Assembly (NCBI GenBank): GCA_030041545.1
Contig: JASHNQ010000007.1
Location: 1-64,000, forward strand
DNA length: 64,000 nt
Direction: 5' to 3'
Source: a candidate division FCPU426 bacterium
GTDB taxonomy: Bacteria; Oederibacteriota; Muellerivitia; Muellerivitales; Muellerivitaceae
Of the stretch, positions 54,630 to 61,961 are shown piece by piece. A model generated the notes under the pieces. It was not told the origin of the DNA. It searched no databases and saw only the letters and a list, made by a program, of their open reading frames with translations. A program made the position numbers and the translations under genes. Positions within the stretch are counted from its first letter, which is position 1; the number at the start of each line of letters is the position of its first letter.

Positions 54630-54661
54630 ATGTTACAGTCTAGAGCATACTCTAGGGTCAA
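54630..54661 (-). promoter_or_regulatory. MerR-type promoter with operator in a 20-bp spacer
   Basis: On the minus strand TTGACC (54656-54661) and TAACAT (54630-54635) are 20 bp apart, 3 longer than optimal. The spacer holds the perfect dyad CTAGAG-TATG-CTCTAG (54640-54655). This layout is the hallmark of MerR-family activation by DNA untwisting. It drives the regulator-arsC-channel operon and may affect the divergent arsenosugar genes. Confidence 0.8.
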
Positions 54662-54779
54662 GACCCTCCCGGGCGGCTAAAAAAGCCGGGAAACCTTTGC
54701 CGGGAAAGCGCCGTGATAGGGTTGGAATCCCCCGCAGGTGCGGTTAAGCTCCGGTAAAACACCTTCGAAAGGAAAACCC
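54662..54779 (+). promoter_or_regulatory. 5' leader of the arsenosugar operon
   Basis: The 118-bp leader contains a hairpin (CCCGGGCGGCT with AGCCGGG around an A-run, about 54667-54690) and further GC-rich complementary pieces before AAAGGAAAA. I compared it mentally with cobalamin and SAM riboswitch cores and do not see them. Confidence 0.3.
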
Positions 54780-55112
54780 ATGAACTATTACGAATCCAAG
54801 GACCTGGGAAAATTCGCGGGCATCGGCAAGTTCAAGCCCGAACTGGCGGAGAAATTCTTCGATTATTACGCCGCCGCCACGGGCAAGGACGGGGCCCTGA
54901 CCAAGCGGGAAAAGGCCCTCATTGGCCTGGCCCTGGCCCACGCCAAGCAGTGCCCCTATTGCATCGACCAGTACACCACCCAGTGCCTGGAGAACGGCTC
55001 CAACCCGGACGAGATGACCGAGGCCCTGCACGTGGCCGGGGCCCTGGAGGCGGGCATGACCCTGGTGCACGGCGTGCAGATGCACAACGTGATGGAGCGG
55101 ACAGGGGCCTGA
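54780..55112 (+). CDS. AhpD-like (carboxymuconolactone decarboxylase fold) protein of arsenosugar loci
   Basis: The 110 residues start at ATG 54780 behind AAAGGAAA. The redox CxxC is KQCPYCIDQYT with the downstream AHVAGA/HGVQMH helix typical of AhpD-fold proteins. Its position directly before arsS fits the arsenosugar-associated peroxidase-like family. It may handle thiol chemistry during arsenic modification. It is 39 bp upstream of arsS on the same strand. Confidence 0.82.
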   Translation: MNYYESKDLGKFAGIGKFKPELAEKFFDYYAAATGKDGALTKREKALIGLALAHAKQCPYCIDQYTTQCLENGSNPDEMTEALHVAGALEAGMTLVHGVQMHNVMERTGA

Positions 55113-55151
55113 GACCCTAAGTTTTGAGTTGTTTCCCGGGAGGCTTTTGAA

Positions 55152-56135
55152 GTGGCGTCCGATTACGATTTCCAAGCGGTCCTGGATAAATACCACCTGG
55201 ACCTCCAGCCCCTTTCCATCGAGACCTTGCAGGTGAACGTCACCAAACTGTGCAACCAGGCCTGCCATCACTGCCACGTGGACGCCTCCCCGAGGCGCAC
55301 CGAACAGATGGACAAGGCCACGGTGGAAAAGTGCCTGGAAATCCTCGAGCAAAATCCCGCCATCCAGAAGCTGGACCTCACGGGCGGCGCGCCGGAGCTC
55401 AATCCCTATTTCGACTATTTCGTCAAAGAAGCCCGCAAGAGGGGCAAGTACGTGATGGTCCGCCACAACCTGACCGTGACCTTGGACGGCAACCCCCAAA
55501 CCGGCGAATCCAAGGAATACCTGCCGGAATTTTTCGCGGAAAACCAAGTCGAGGTGATCTCCTCCCTTCCCTATTTCCAGGAATATTTCACGGACAAGCA
55601 AAGGGGCAAGGGTGTTTTCCAAAAGAGCCTGGAGAGCATAGGACGGTTGAACCGGATGGGATACGGCGTGGAGGGAAGCGGGCTTATCCTCAACCTGGTG
55701 TACAACCCGGTGGGGGCCTTCCTGCCCGCGCCCCAGGCGGACCTGGAAAGGCAGTTCAAGCAGGAGTTAAAAGCGAAATACGGCTTGGTCTTCAACCGGC
55801 TTTACACCCTCACCAACATGCCCATCCACCGCTTCAAGACGCAGCTTCAACAGCTCCACGGTTATGGGGATTATATGGAAAAATTGGTGAACGCCTTCAA
55901 CCCCGCCGCGGCCCAGGGCGTCATGTGCCGGAGCCTTTTAAGCGTGGGCTGGGACGGCAGGCTTTACGACTGCGATTTCAACCAAATGCTGGAAATGGGA
56001 ATCGGGGGCCGTGGCCCCTGGACGGTTTTCAACTTTAATTTTCAAAAACTGATGGCCCGCCGTATTCTTTTTGCCTCCCATTGCTTCGGCTGCACGGCGG
56101 GGGCGGGTTCCAGCTGCGGCGGCGCCACGGCCTGA
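55152..56135 (+). CDS. arsS: Arsenosugar biosynthesis radical SAM protein ArsS
   Basis: It starts at GTG 55152 behind GGGAGG. The 327 residues have the radical SAM cluster site CNQACHHCHVDASP (Cys34, Cys38, Cys41; a CX3CX2C spacing), LTGGAPELNPYF as the SAM-binding GGE-like motif, and a C-terminal Cys-rich tail (SHCFGCTAGAGSSCGG) for a second cluster. ArsS transfers 5'-deoxyadenosine to dimethylarsenite to build arsenosugars. ArsM, the methyltransferase that supplies the substrate, is not in the window. Confidence 0.9.
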   Translation: MASDYDFQAVLDKYHLDLQPLSIETLQVNVTKLCNQACHHCHVDASPRRTEQMDKATVEKCLEILEQNPAIQKLDLTGGAPELNPYFDYFVKEARKRGKYVMVRHNLTVTLDGNPQTGESKEYLPEFFAENQVEVISSLPYFQEYFTDKQRGKGVFQKSLESIGRLNRMGYGVEGSGLILNLVYNPVGAFLPAPQADLERQFKQELKAKYGLVFNRLYTLTNMPIHRFKTQLQQLHGYGDYMEKLVNAFNPAAAQGVMCRSLLSVGWDGRLYDCDFNQMLEMGIGGRGPWTVFNFNFQKLMARRILFASHCFGCTAGAGSSCGGATA

Positions 56136-56202
56136 TTTTGGCTAGTTCGTTCCACGCATTTGCCTGTGCTTAAGTTCTCAATGTCAAAGCCATAGTTCCT
56201 TC

Positions 56203-56269
56203 TTGAGACTGTTGCGGGTCGCTTTTTATCCCCGGAACTTTGTTCCAGGGACTTTTCCAACAGTCTCAA
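56203..56269. repeat. MITE-like inverted repeat, copy 1
   Basis: Perfect 12-bp ends TTGAGACTGTTG and CAACAGTCTCAA enclose an inner hairpin (CCGGAAC/GTTCCAGG). A related copy is at 57722-57792; the first 24 bases differ at two positions. It lies in the 299-bp gap between arsS and the lipoprotein gene, which holds nothing else clear. Confidence 0.75.
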
Positions 56270-56434
56270 AATGTTAAATCTTAAATAAGCTTATAAATTA
56301 AAGGGAATTTAATCGTTTTTTTCCTTGGGAAAACGGCAATCCCGGATTAACATTAAACCTCATTTGAGGTGTTTTTTTTCATCTCAAATCCAACACCTTT
56401 TCTCAATCATTCAGGTTTTTTTAAGGAGATGGCC

Positions 56435-57622
56435 ATGAAATTAAGGATAGCCGGAATATTTTTGCTTCTTGCGAGTTCTTCCCTGTTGATCATCGGCTGT
56501 CCGGGCAAGAACAGCCCTTCCTCGCCCGCGGCGCCCGCGGACACCAACACCCCGACCTCCACACCCACGAACCAGAACGGCTTTACTTCCACGCCTTCCT
56601 ACACTCCCACCGCTTCTTTCACGCCCACGGCCACCAATGCCGGTGGGTTTACCTCAACGCCATCCTCCTTCACGCCCACTTACACTTCCACCCTTTCCTA
56701 CACCCCCACGTTTACTTATACCTATACCAGCACTTCGACTCCCACCAACACCTTCACTTCAACCTTTACGGCGACCTCCACGGCCACCAACACGGTGTGC
56801 ATGGATGGGTCGGGCCATACCTGTACCTTCACCTACACTCCGGCCGCGCCGACCAATACATCGACCCTTTGTCCCACCCAAAGCTTCACGCCGACCCCCG
56901 GCGCCAACGGTTATTCCATTTCCGGGACCGTCGATTACACAGGCGAGAGCGGCACGGTGAGCGGCACGAATCCCATTGAGGTTGTCGCTTTTCAACAGGG
57001 GTCAGGAAATGGCGGCAATTACTACTTGGTTACCTCTAACGGCGGTTCCTATACCATCCAAGGGCTTTCATCCGGCTCCGCTTATCTGCTGGTTGCGGTC
57101 TATAATTCTTCGGTTACCGGCTTCAATTGGCCCCCAGCGGTCGGCTCCTCCGCGGAGCTTTACGGCACGACTACTTGTAATACGAGTTCAGCGTCGCAAG
57201 TCACTGTTACTGGAAACCTGACCGGTTATACCCTCTCCTTCGGAGACTCGAACCAACTCTCCGGTTACGGTGGGACTGTCACTTACAGCGGCAGTATGGG
57301 GCGGGTGGACGGATGCCACCAGATTGCGGTTTTAACTTACCCGACCAGCACGACGCTCTACGGCTCCAGCGGAGTCACCAACACGAGCAATAACCAAAGT
57401 TCCGAAATCAACACGAACGGAGGAAGTTTTAACATGGTGGGAGGAAACGGTGGAAGCAGTCCTTGTGCTACCCAAACCATGAACGTGTTGGCGTTTTACG
57501 TGGTCCCGGGATCAAGCTGCTGCAATATCCAGCCTGGCGACCCTTACGTTTGGCAAACGAACGTGTCCACTAGCACATCGCCAAGCCTTAACCTCACGAT
57601 TTCCGATTCCCAAACTTATTAA
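56435..57622 (+). CDS. Thr/Pro-rich surface lipoprotein
   Basis: The start ATG at 56435 follows AAGGAG. A lipoprotein signal ends LLIIGC (Cys22). Residues 25-165 are a Thr/Ser/Pro low-complexity stalk (TSTPTNTFTSTFTATSTAT-like). From about 170 there is a beta-rich region (GYSISGTVDYTGESGTVSGT, GGSYTIQGLSSGSAYLLVAVY) resembling carboxypeptidase-regulatory-like beta-sandwich domains, repeated twice. It probably sits on the outer membrane with the stalk extending the domains. Function unknown. The stalk is a plausible O-glycosylation target for membrane glycosyltransferases; this is inference. Confidence 0.75.
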   Translation: MKLRIAGIFLLLASSSLLIIGCPGKNSPSSPAAPADTNTPTSTPTNQNGFTSTPSYTPTASFTPTATNAGGFTSTPSSFTPTYTSTLSYTPTFTYTYTSTSTPTNTFTSTFTATSTATNTVCMDGSGHTCTFTYTPAAPTNTSTLCPTQSFTPTPGANGYSISGTVDYTGESGTVSGTNPIEVVAFQQGSGNGGNYYLVTSNGGSYTIQGLSSGSAYLLVAVYNSSVTGFNWPPAVGSSAELYGTTTCNTSSASQVTVTGNLTGYTLSFGDSNQLSGYGGTVTYSGSMGRVDGCHQIAVLTYPTSTTLYGSSGVTNTSNNQSSEINTNGGSFNMVGGNGGSSPCATQTMNVLAFYVVPGSSCCNIQPGDPYVWQTNVSTSTSPSLNLTISDSQTY

Positions 57623-57645
57623 GCCTGTCAAAAAAAGGTTTTATG

Positions 57646-57677
57646 AGGCCCGGGTCTAACGGCCCGGGCCTTTTTTT
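57646..57677 (+). terminator. Rho-independent terminator of the lipoprotein gene
   Basis: AGGCCCGGG (57646-57654) pairs with CCCGGGCCT (57663-57671), followed by seven T. It lies 24 bp beyond the stop. Confidence 0.92.
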
Positions 57678-57721
57678 AGTTCATTCCGTCGGTCGCAAAA
57701 ACTTTCCCCTAAAAAACCCAT

Positions 57722-57792
57722 TTGAGACCGTTGAAAAAGTCCCTGAAGGCGCCGTTGAAAAGTCCATCGAAGATGGGTTTTTCAACACTCTG
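57722..57792. repeat. MITE-like inverted repeat, copy 2
   Basis: It begins TTGAGACCGTTGAAAAAGTC and ends with the degenerate inverse TTTTTCAACACTCTGAA. It is related to the element at 56203-56269 in opposite orientation, so the two flank the lipoprotein gene. No gene lies in the rest of 57678-57916. Confidence 0.65.
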
Positions 57793-57916
57793 AATTTAGG
57801 CCCCTATCCCTATAAAGTTCGCTTCGAAAAATAAAGACATAAAATAATCAACAATTATCAAGGTTAAACGGATATAATTCGATTCAGTTGTGTCGGCCCA
57901 ACTCCTAGGAGGATGT

Positions 57917-58741
57917 ATGAAAAAGTTTTTGGCCTTGGTTTCGGCTTTTAGCGTGATAACCCTTCTTTTGGCAAGCCAAAGGGTTTTGGCGCAGAGTTCC
58001 ACCCCTACGGTTTCCACGACTCCCTCGACAACCCCTACCGGCAAAACCCATAAGAAGAAAAAAGGAACGCCGACACCCACTCCCCAGGCGACCGTCCAGG
58101 CCACGGCCTCGCCCACGGCGTCTCCCACAGTAACGCCTAAGGCGACCACCCCCCCCACCTCCACGCCCACGGCTTCGTCCGCGCCGAAGGTTTTCTCGGA
58201 AAATCCCCGCCTTTACGATAGGGTTGGCGCGCCGGGGGATTTGCGGAAGGCCGCCGCCGTTGCCGCCCGTACCATGAGTTATTCGATAGGGCGACACGAC
58301 CATTCCATTTTCCTTTGGCTCGGGCGCGTCACTTCCGGCTCCGACAGCGACCGGGAAAACGCCTATATCCGCTTTGAGTTGAATGGGGTGGCCTACGCCG
58401 GCCCGAAGAAGCCGTCGTTGGTCCTGACCGGCACGGTTTACGAGCAATCGGGAAGTGACACCAAGGTGGGTGACTTTATCCAGGTGGCCGTGGACTTCCG
58501 GGATATCAAGGTGGATTACGAGGGCACCAAGCTGGGCGAGGTCAATAAGGGCAACGACATCGCCGACCAGGTTTACGACCTCCTCATCAGCCATTCTTCT
58601 TATCAATTGGTTGTGTTAGCACAGGATTGGCTGAAGGACCCGCAGGACAACATGGGCATGCCCACCTACGTGGCCAAAGCCGGGGAAGGGTTCGTGTTCC
58701 TCCAAGCCCTCAATTCCCACTCCAACGCCTCCGATCACTGA
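57917..58741 (+). CDS. Secreted protein with Pro/Thr linker, family unknown
   Basis: The start ATG at 57917 follows AGGAGG. A signal peptide ends near VLAQ (residue 26). Residues 27-90 are a Pro/Thr/Ser linker with a basic patch (KTHKKKKGT). The remaining 180 residues form an alpha/beta domain (SYSIGRHDHSIFLWLGRVTSGSDSDRE, DFIQVAVDFRDIKVDYEG). I recognise no family. It is followed after 7 bp by the TraF-like barrel gene, so the two are probably co-expressed in the envelope. Confidence 0.7.
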   Translation: MKKFLALVSAFSVITLLLASQRVLAQSSTPTVSTTPSTTPTGKTHKKKKGTPTPTPQATVQATASPTASPTVTPKATTPPTSTPTASSAPKVFSENPRLYDRVGAPGDLRKAAAVAARTMSYSIGRHDHSIFLWLGRVTSGSDSDRENAYIRFELNGVAYAGPKKPSLVLTGTVYEQSGSDTKVGDFIQVAVDFRDIKVDYEGTKLGEVNKGNDIADQVYDLLISHSSYQLVVLAQDWLKDPQDNMGMPTYVAKAGEGFVFLQALNSHSNASDH

Positions 58742-58748
58742 GGCGGTC

Positions 58749-60335
58749 ATGAAAAAAGTTAAAGGGAATTTTCCGCGTTACCTCCTGGGCTTGACGTGGC
58801 TGGCTTTCGCCGGGAGGGCCACGGCCTCGGGCGTGGGGGCACTTTCCCTCCCCTTCACCATCGGCTTTCCCTCCCAACCCATTGTTGTTGAGGCCGAAGG
58901 CATGGGGAACGCGGTAGTGGCGGATGGAAGTCTCTTCAACGCCACGGCCTATAACCCCGCCCTCTTGGCCAATAACGCCGATACCTTTGAAATGCACCTG
59001 GGGTTCAACCTGGGGAACGACATCTTCGGCATGGCCGATTACTTGTTCAATTACAACAATTTCAATTTCAGCGATCTCAACACCAACAACATCAAAAACC
59101 TTCAAAACTCAATCCAGGGGGTTAACGCAGCGGTTTCGAATATGCAGGGCGCCATTAGCATGATCGGCGCGGGCTCGACGAACGCTTCCGCCATCACCCA
59201 AGAATTCAACAACAGTGCCGTTTCCATCCAAAATGCCGTCAACAACATCAACCAGGCCCTGAATGAGGCCGCCAATAAAACCATTCAAGTGGGAGCCGGC
59301 CTCAATGTGGCCTTCAAGATCGACGACCATTTCGGCTTCCAGGCCTATAACACGACCCAGGTAGCCGTGCAGGTGGGGCGGGGGAGTTTAATTACGGACC
59401 TTCAGAACCTCACCCTCCCCAACCTCTCGGGTATCACCGCCCAGAATGCCCAAGCCGCGGCTGTTTCCTTTTACAACAACGCCCAGCCGCTTATCAATTC
59501 GTTCCTGACCTCCTCGCAAATTACGACCTTAAGCAACGCCGTTTCAACCCTTGAAAACACCACCCCCTCCGACGCCAGCGTGAGCCAGTTCGCCAGCACC
59601 GTCAGCAGCGTCCTGACCAGCGTAGCCAAACAGGCGGGCGAACAAGTCCTTTTCAACGATATCGCCCCCATCGAGGTGCTGACATTCTCCGATACGGTCT
59701 TGATGGGAACCTATTGCACCCGTCCCCTGGAAGACGATAAGGCGTTTTCTATCGGAGTAAACCTCAAAGCCGTTAATCGCCATATCGCCTCCGTTGATTC
59801 CGAATATTTGGATGGTCAAAACCTCACCTCTGCAAGCGATATCGGAAACAATCTCAAGAACGACCTCGAGAACGACATCAAACAAAATACTTGGCGTTGG
59901 GGGCTGGACCTGGGGGTTTTGTACGATTTTGATGATCCCCAGGTCTCGGTCGGGGCCAGCGCCACCGATTTACTCCACTCCACGGCCACGCTCAACACTT
60001 CCCCCGGCGACCCCCTTTACGGGATGGTGACCGATCCCGCGCCCACGGATGTGCGCATCGGGGCGTCCTATAAACCCATCCGGGAATTGACCGTCAACGC
60101 CGACATCGACGACTTGCTCGGCGACACGTCCTACTACGAGGGGTTGGACGCCTTTTCCCACGTCGATTTCGGGTTCAACTACAACCTGTGGGGAATCCTG
60201 CAGCTGCGGGGGGGCGTGACCAACGACAACCTTTGCGGGGGCCTGGGGCTTCCCTTGGGCATCCAATACGCCTTCGCGGTAGACACCCTGACCCAGAGCT
60301 ACAACCACTACCTGCAGTTCGACGTGGCGTTTTAA
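58749..60335 (+). CDS. Outer-membrane beta-barrel protein, TraF-like (conjugative-transfer TraF_2 type)
   Basis: The 528 residues have a signal peptide (about 1-26). Then comes ARTLAMGNA-like VVEAEGMGNAVVADGSLFNATAYNPALLA, the usual opening of the TraF_2/plasmid-transfer family, a helical insert (ALNEAANKT region), and alternating beta-strands ending DVAF with terminal Phe. It should be an outer-membrane channel or anchor. There are no conjugation genes nearby, so the name reflects fold, not role. It overlaps no other gene and is followed by repeat-rich DNA. Confidence 0.7.
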   Translation: MKKVKGNFPRYLLGLTWLAFAGRATASGVGALSLPFTIGFPSQPIVVEAEGMGNAVVADGSLFNATAYNPALLANNADTFEMHLGFNLGNDIFGMADYLFNYNNFNFSDLNTNNIKNLQNSIQGVNAAVSNMQGAISMIGAGSTNASAITQEFNNSAVSIQNAVNNINQALNEAANKTIQVGAGLNVAFKIDDHFGFQAYNTTQVAVQVGRGSLITDLQNLTLPNLSGITAQNAQAAAVSFYNNAQPLINSFLTSSQITTLSNAVSTLENTTPSDASVSQFASTVSSVLTSVAKQAGEQVLFNDIAPIEVLTFSDTVLMGTYCTRPLEDDKAFSIGVNLKAVNRHIASVDSEYLDGQNLTSASDIGNNLKNDLENDIKQNTWRWGLDLGVLYDFDDPQVSVGASATDLLHSTATLNTSPGDPLYGMVTDPAPTDVRIGASYKPIRELTVNADIDDLLGDTSYYEGLDAFSHVDFGFNYNLWGILQLRGGVTNDNLCGGLGLPLGIQYAFAVDTLTQSYNHYLQFDVAF

Positions 60336-60340
60336 AGGCA

Positions 60341-60366
60341 GAGCAGGTGAAAGGTGAGCAGGTGAT
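60341..60366. repeat. GAGCAGGTGAAAGG repeat
   Basis: GAGCAGGTGAAAGG followed by TGAGCAGGTGAT recurs with changes at 60811-60844 and inverted at about 61080-61116. The three copies bracket the tRNA locus. The remainder of 60367-60553 shows no gene. Confidence 0.55.
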
Positions 60367-60553
60367 GAAGCCACGGCAAATCTGGGTGTTAACCGGCCTG
60401 AATGTTTCTTGAAATAACCAACTTACCTTAATAAACTACCTTCTCTTTTTTCTTACAAGTGGTTCCTTGAATGTTCACCCGTAAGGGTTTCACCCTGATG
60501 GTCAAGCGCCGATTTTGTTTCGAACTGGCCTTCGGCCGGTATTTTTTGACATC

Positions 60554-60630
60554 GGACGTTTAGCTCAGCTGGTTAGAGCGTCGCGTTCACATCGCGAAGG
60601 TCGCTGGTTCAAGTCCAGCAACGTCCACCA
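60554..60630 (+). tRNA. tRNA-Val (anticodon CAC)
   Basis: A complete 77-nt cloverleaf: acceptor GGACGTT/AACGTCC, D-arm GCTC/GAGC, anticodon stem TCGCG/CGCGA with loop TTCACAT (anticodon CAC, reads GUG), T-arm GCTGG-TTCAAGT-CCAGC and an encoded 3' CCA. Confidence 0.97.
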
Positions 60631-60635
60631 CTTGC

Positions 60636-60669
60636 AAAAGCCCGTTCCCATGAGGGAATGGGCTTTTTT
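60636..60669 (+). terminator. Terminator of tRNA-Val
   Basis: A 14-bp stem (AAAAGCCCGTTCCC with GGGAATGGGCTTTT, one G-T pair) with a 4-base loop ends in six T, 6 bases beyond the tRNA. Confidence 0.92.
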
Positions 60670-60786
60670 ATAGTGAGGATATTGACGGGCTTGAACCAGG
60701 AAAGGCAATGGGGAAGAGGCTTCCCCATGTTGCTGAGGGGTACACAGGGGTGTTTTCCCCTGTGAGAGCGAAGCGAGGTTCAATGC

Positions 60787-60803
60787 CCAGCAACGTCCAC
60801 CAC
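60787..60803 (+). repeat. Partial duplicate of the tRNA-Val 3' end (possible att remnant)
   Basis: CCAGCAACGTCCACCAC is identical to 60615-60631 in the tRNA, and GGTTCAA lies just before in both. The copies are 172 bp apart. The enclosed stretch contains two hairpins (GGGGAAG/CTTCCCC and ACAGGGG/CCCCTGT) but no gene. A scar of an excised or decayed element that used the tRNA as its attachment site is likely. Confidence 0.65.
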
Positions 60804-60893
60804 GTGTAAAGAACAGGCGAGCAGGAGAAAGGTGAGCGGGTGATCAAAACCTGAAGCCGTCCTGCCCGCCTGTTCGGTTTTCGGAGTGAATAA

Positions 60894-60992
60894 ATGTCCT
60901 TTATGTTTGAGAATCTTGGGGGTTATCAACGATCTGTGGATTTAGCCGAAGAAATTACGGGTTATACGGATAAGTTCGCACAAGGTCATTAA
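60894..60992 (+). pseudogene. 5' remnant of a four-helix-bundle (S23-type) gene
   Basis: The 32-residue frame reads MFENLGGYQRSVDLAEEITG then YTDKFAQGH before a stop. This is the standard start of small four-helix-bundle proteins found in 23S intervening sequences. The rest of the domain is absent. A 9-bp hairpin (GGAGATCAT/ATGATCTCC, 61003-61027) follows. Confidence 0.6.
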
Positions 60993-61140
60993 AAAATGAA
61001 ATGGAGATCATCGTGAAAATGATCTCCGGACTTATTAGCGGGATGGATAAAAAGTAAGCTTTTTTTGTTGTTTTTATTTTTTCACCTGTTCACCTCTCCC
61101 CTGATCCCCTGTTCTTGCGGGGATGGGTTATAATCCCCGC

Positions 61141-61830
61141 ATGTGTTCCCGGTTCGTCCTCCAAAGCCCGTCCAAGGCCATCGCTAAGCTGTTCAAGCTG
61201 GAAAAAGCCGTGGATTGGAAGCCCCGTTACAACGTGGCTCCGTCCCAAAGAATCCCCGCCGTCACCCGTACATTGGAAAGCAAAAAGCCCGAGATGAGGC
61301 TCTTGCGGTGGGGGTTCGTGGCTTCCTGGTCCCAGGGCGGCCGGCTTTTGGTCAACGTGCAGAGCGAGAACATCGGCGAGAAACCGATCCTCGAGGAATC
61401 CTTCGAGAAGTGGCGGTGCCTCATCCCCGTGGACGGCTTTTACGAATGGCGCCACCAGGCCAAGGAAACCCGTCCTTATTACATCCGAAGGAAGGATAAG
61501 AAGCCCTTCGCCCTGGCGGGTCTCTGGGCCCCCCAAGAGCTCGAGGACAAGACATTGGAAGTTTGCGCCATCCTCACCACCACCCCCAACGAGGTGGTGC
61601 GCGTGGTGCACGACCGGATGCCGGTCATCCTGCACCCGAAACACTTCGACTTGTGGCTGAACTCGGACGACGTCCGGGATTTCAGGGAGATCCAAAAACT
61701 TTTCCGCCCCTATCCGGCGGAGGAAATGGAAGCCTACCAGGTGGGCGCCTGGGTGAACAATGTCATCCACGACGACGAGAAATGCATCGAACCCTCCAAC
61801 GAGCCGGAGACCCTGGCCTTCGAGTTCTGA
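61141..61830 (+). CDS. yedK: SOS-response-associated peptidase (SRAP/HMCES), abasic-site DNA-protein crosslinker
   Basis: The 229 residues start at MCSRF, so that Cys2 becomes the catalytic N-terminal Cys. Other conserved positions are Asn72 (NVQSEN, usually NARSET), WGF (57-59), Glu102 in RCLIPVDGFYEW and His157 in VVHDRMPVIL. The protein crosslinks to abasic sites in single-stranded DNA and shields them. It stands alone; no LexA box is evident upstream. Confidence 0.93.
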   Translation: MCSRFVLQSPSKAIAKLFKLEKAVDWKPRYNVAPSQRIPAVTRTLESKKPEMRLLRWGFVASWSQGGRLLVNVQSENIGEKPILEESFEKWRCLIPVDGFYEWRHQAKETRPYYIRRKDKKPFALAGLWAPQELEDKTLEVCAILTTTPNEVVRVVHDRMPVILHPKHFDLWLNSDDVRDFREIQKLFRPYPAEEMEAYQVGAWVNNVIHDDEKCIEPSNEPETLAFEF

Positions 61831-61852
61831 AAAGCTTCTCTCACCACAAGGT

Positions 61853-61945
61853 TGCTTCGCAACCCACAAAGGACAAGAAGGAGAGCGATAAATTTTTTAA
61901 AAAAGCTAAGCCTTTCTTTGTGTGCTTTGCGGCGTCGAAAGCGCT
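61853..61945. repeat. Inverted CACAAAG repeat after yedK
   Basis: CACCACAAGGTTGCTTCGCA then ACCCACAAAGGACAAGAAGG, and inverted CCTTTCTTTGTGTGCTTTGC, form a long imperfect palindrome in the 131 bp before the convergent queD. The GGTTGCTTCG part also matches the other repeat family in this window. Confidence 0.55.
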
Positions 61946-61961
61946 TGTGGCGGATATGCCT

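Noticed and set aside
54662-54779. Cobalamin or SAM riboswitch in the arsenosugar leader
   Set aside because: GC-rich hairpins are present but the conserved core boxes are not.
56441-57622. Reading the lipoprotein as a repeat-only low-complexity artefact
   Set aside because: It has a ribosome site, lipobox, a structured C-terminal region and its own terminator.
60565-60783. 72-residue minus-strand frame across tRNA-Val
   Set aside because: It is antisense to the tRNA and its terminator; the LDLNQRPSRCERDALTS ending is the usual artefact of translating a tRNA backwards.
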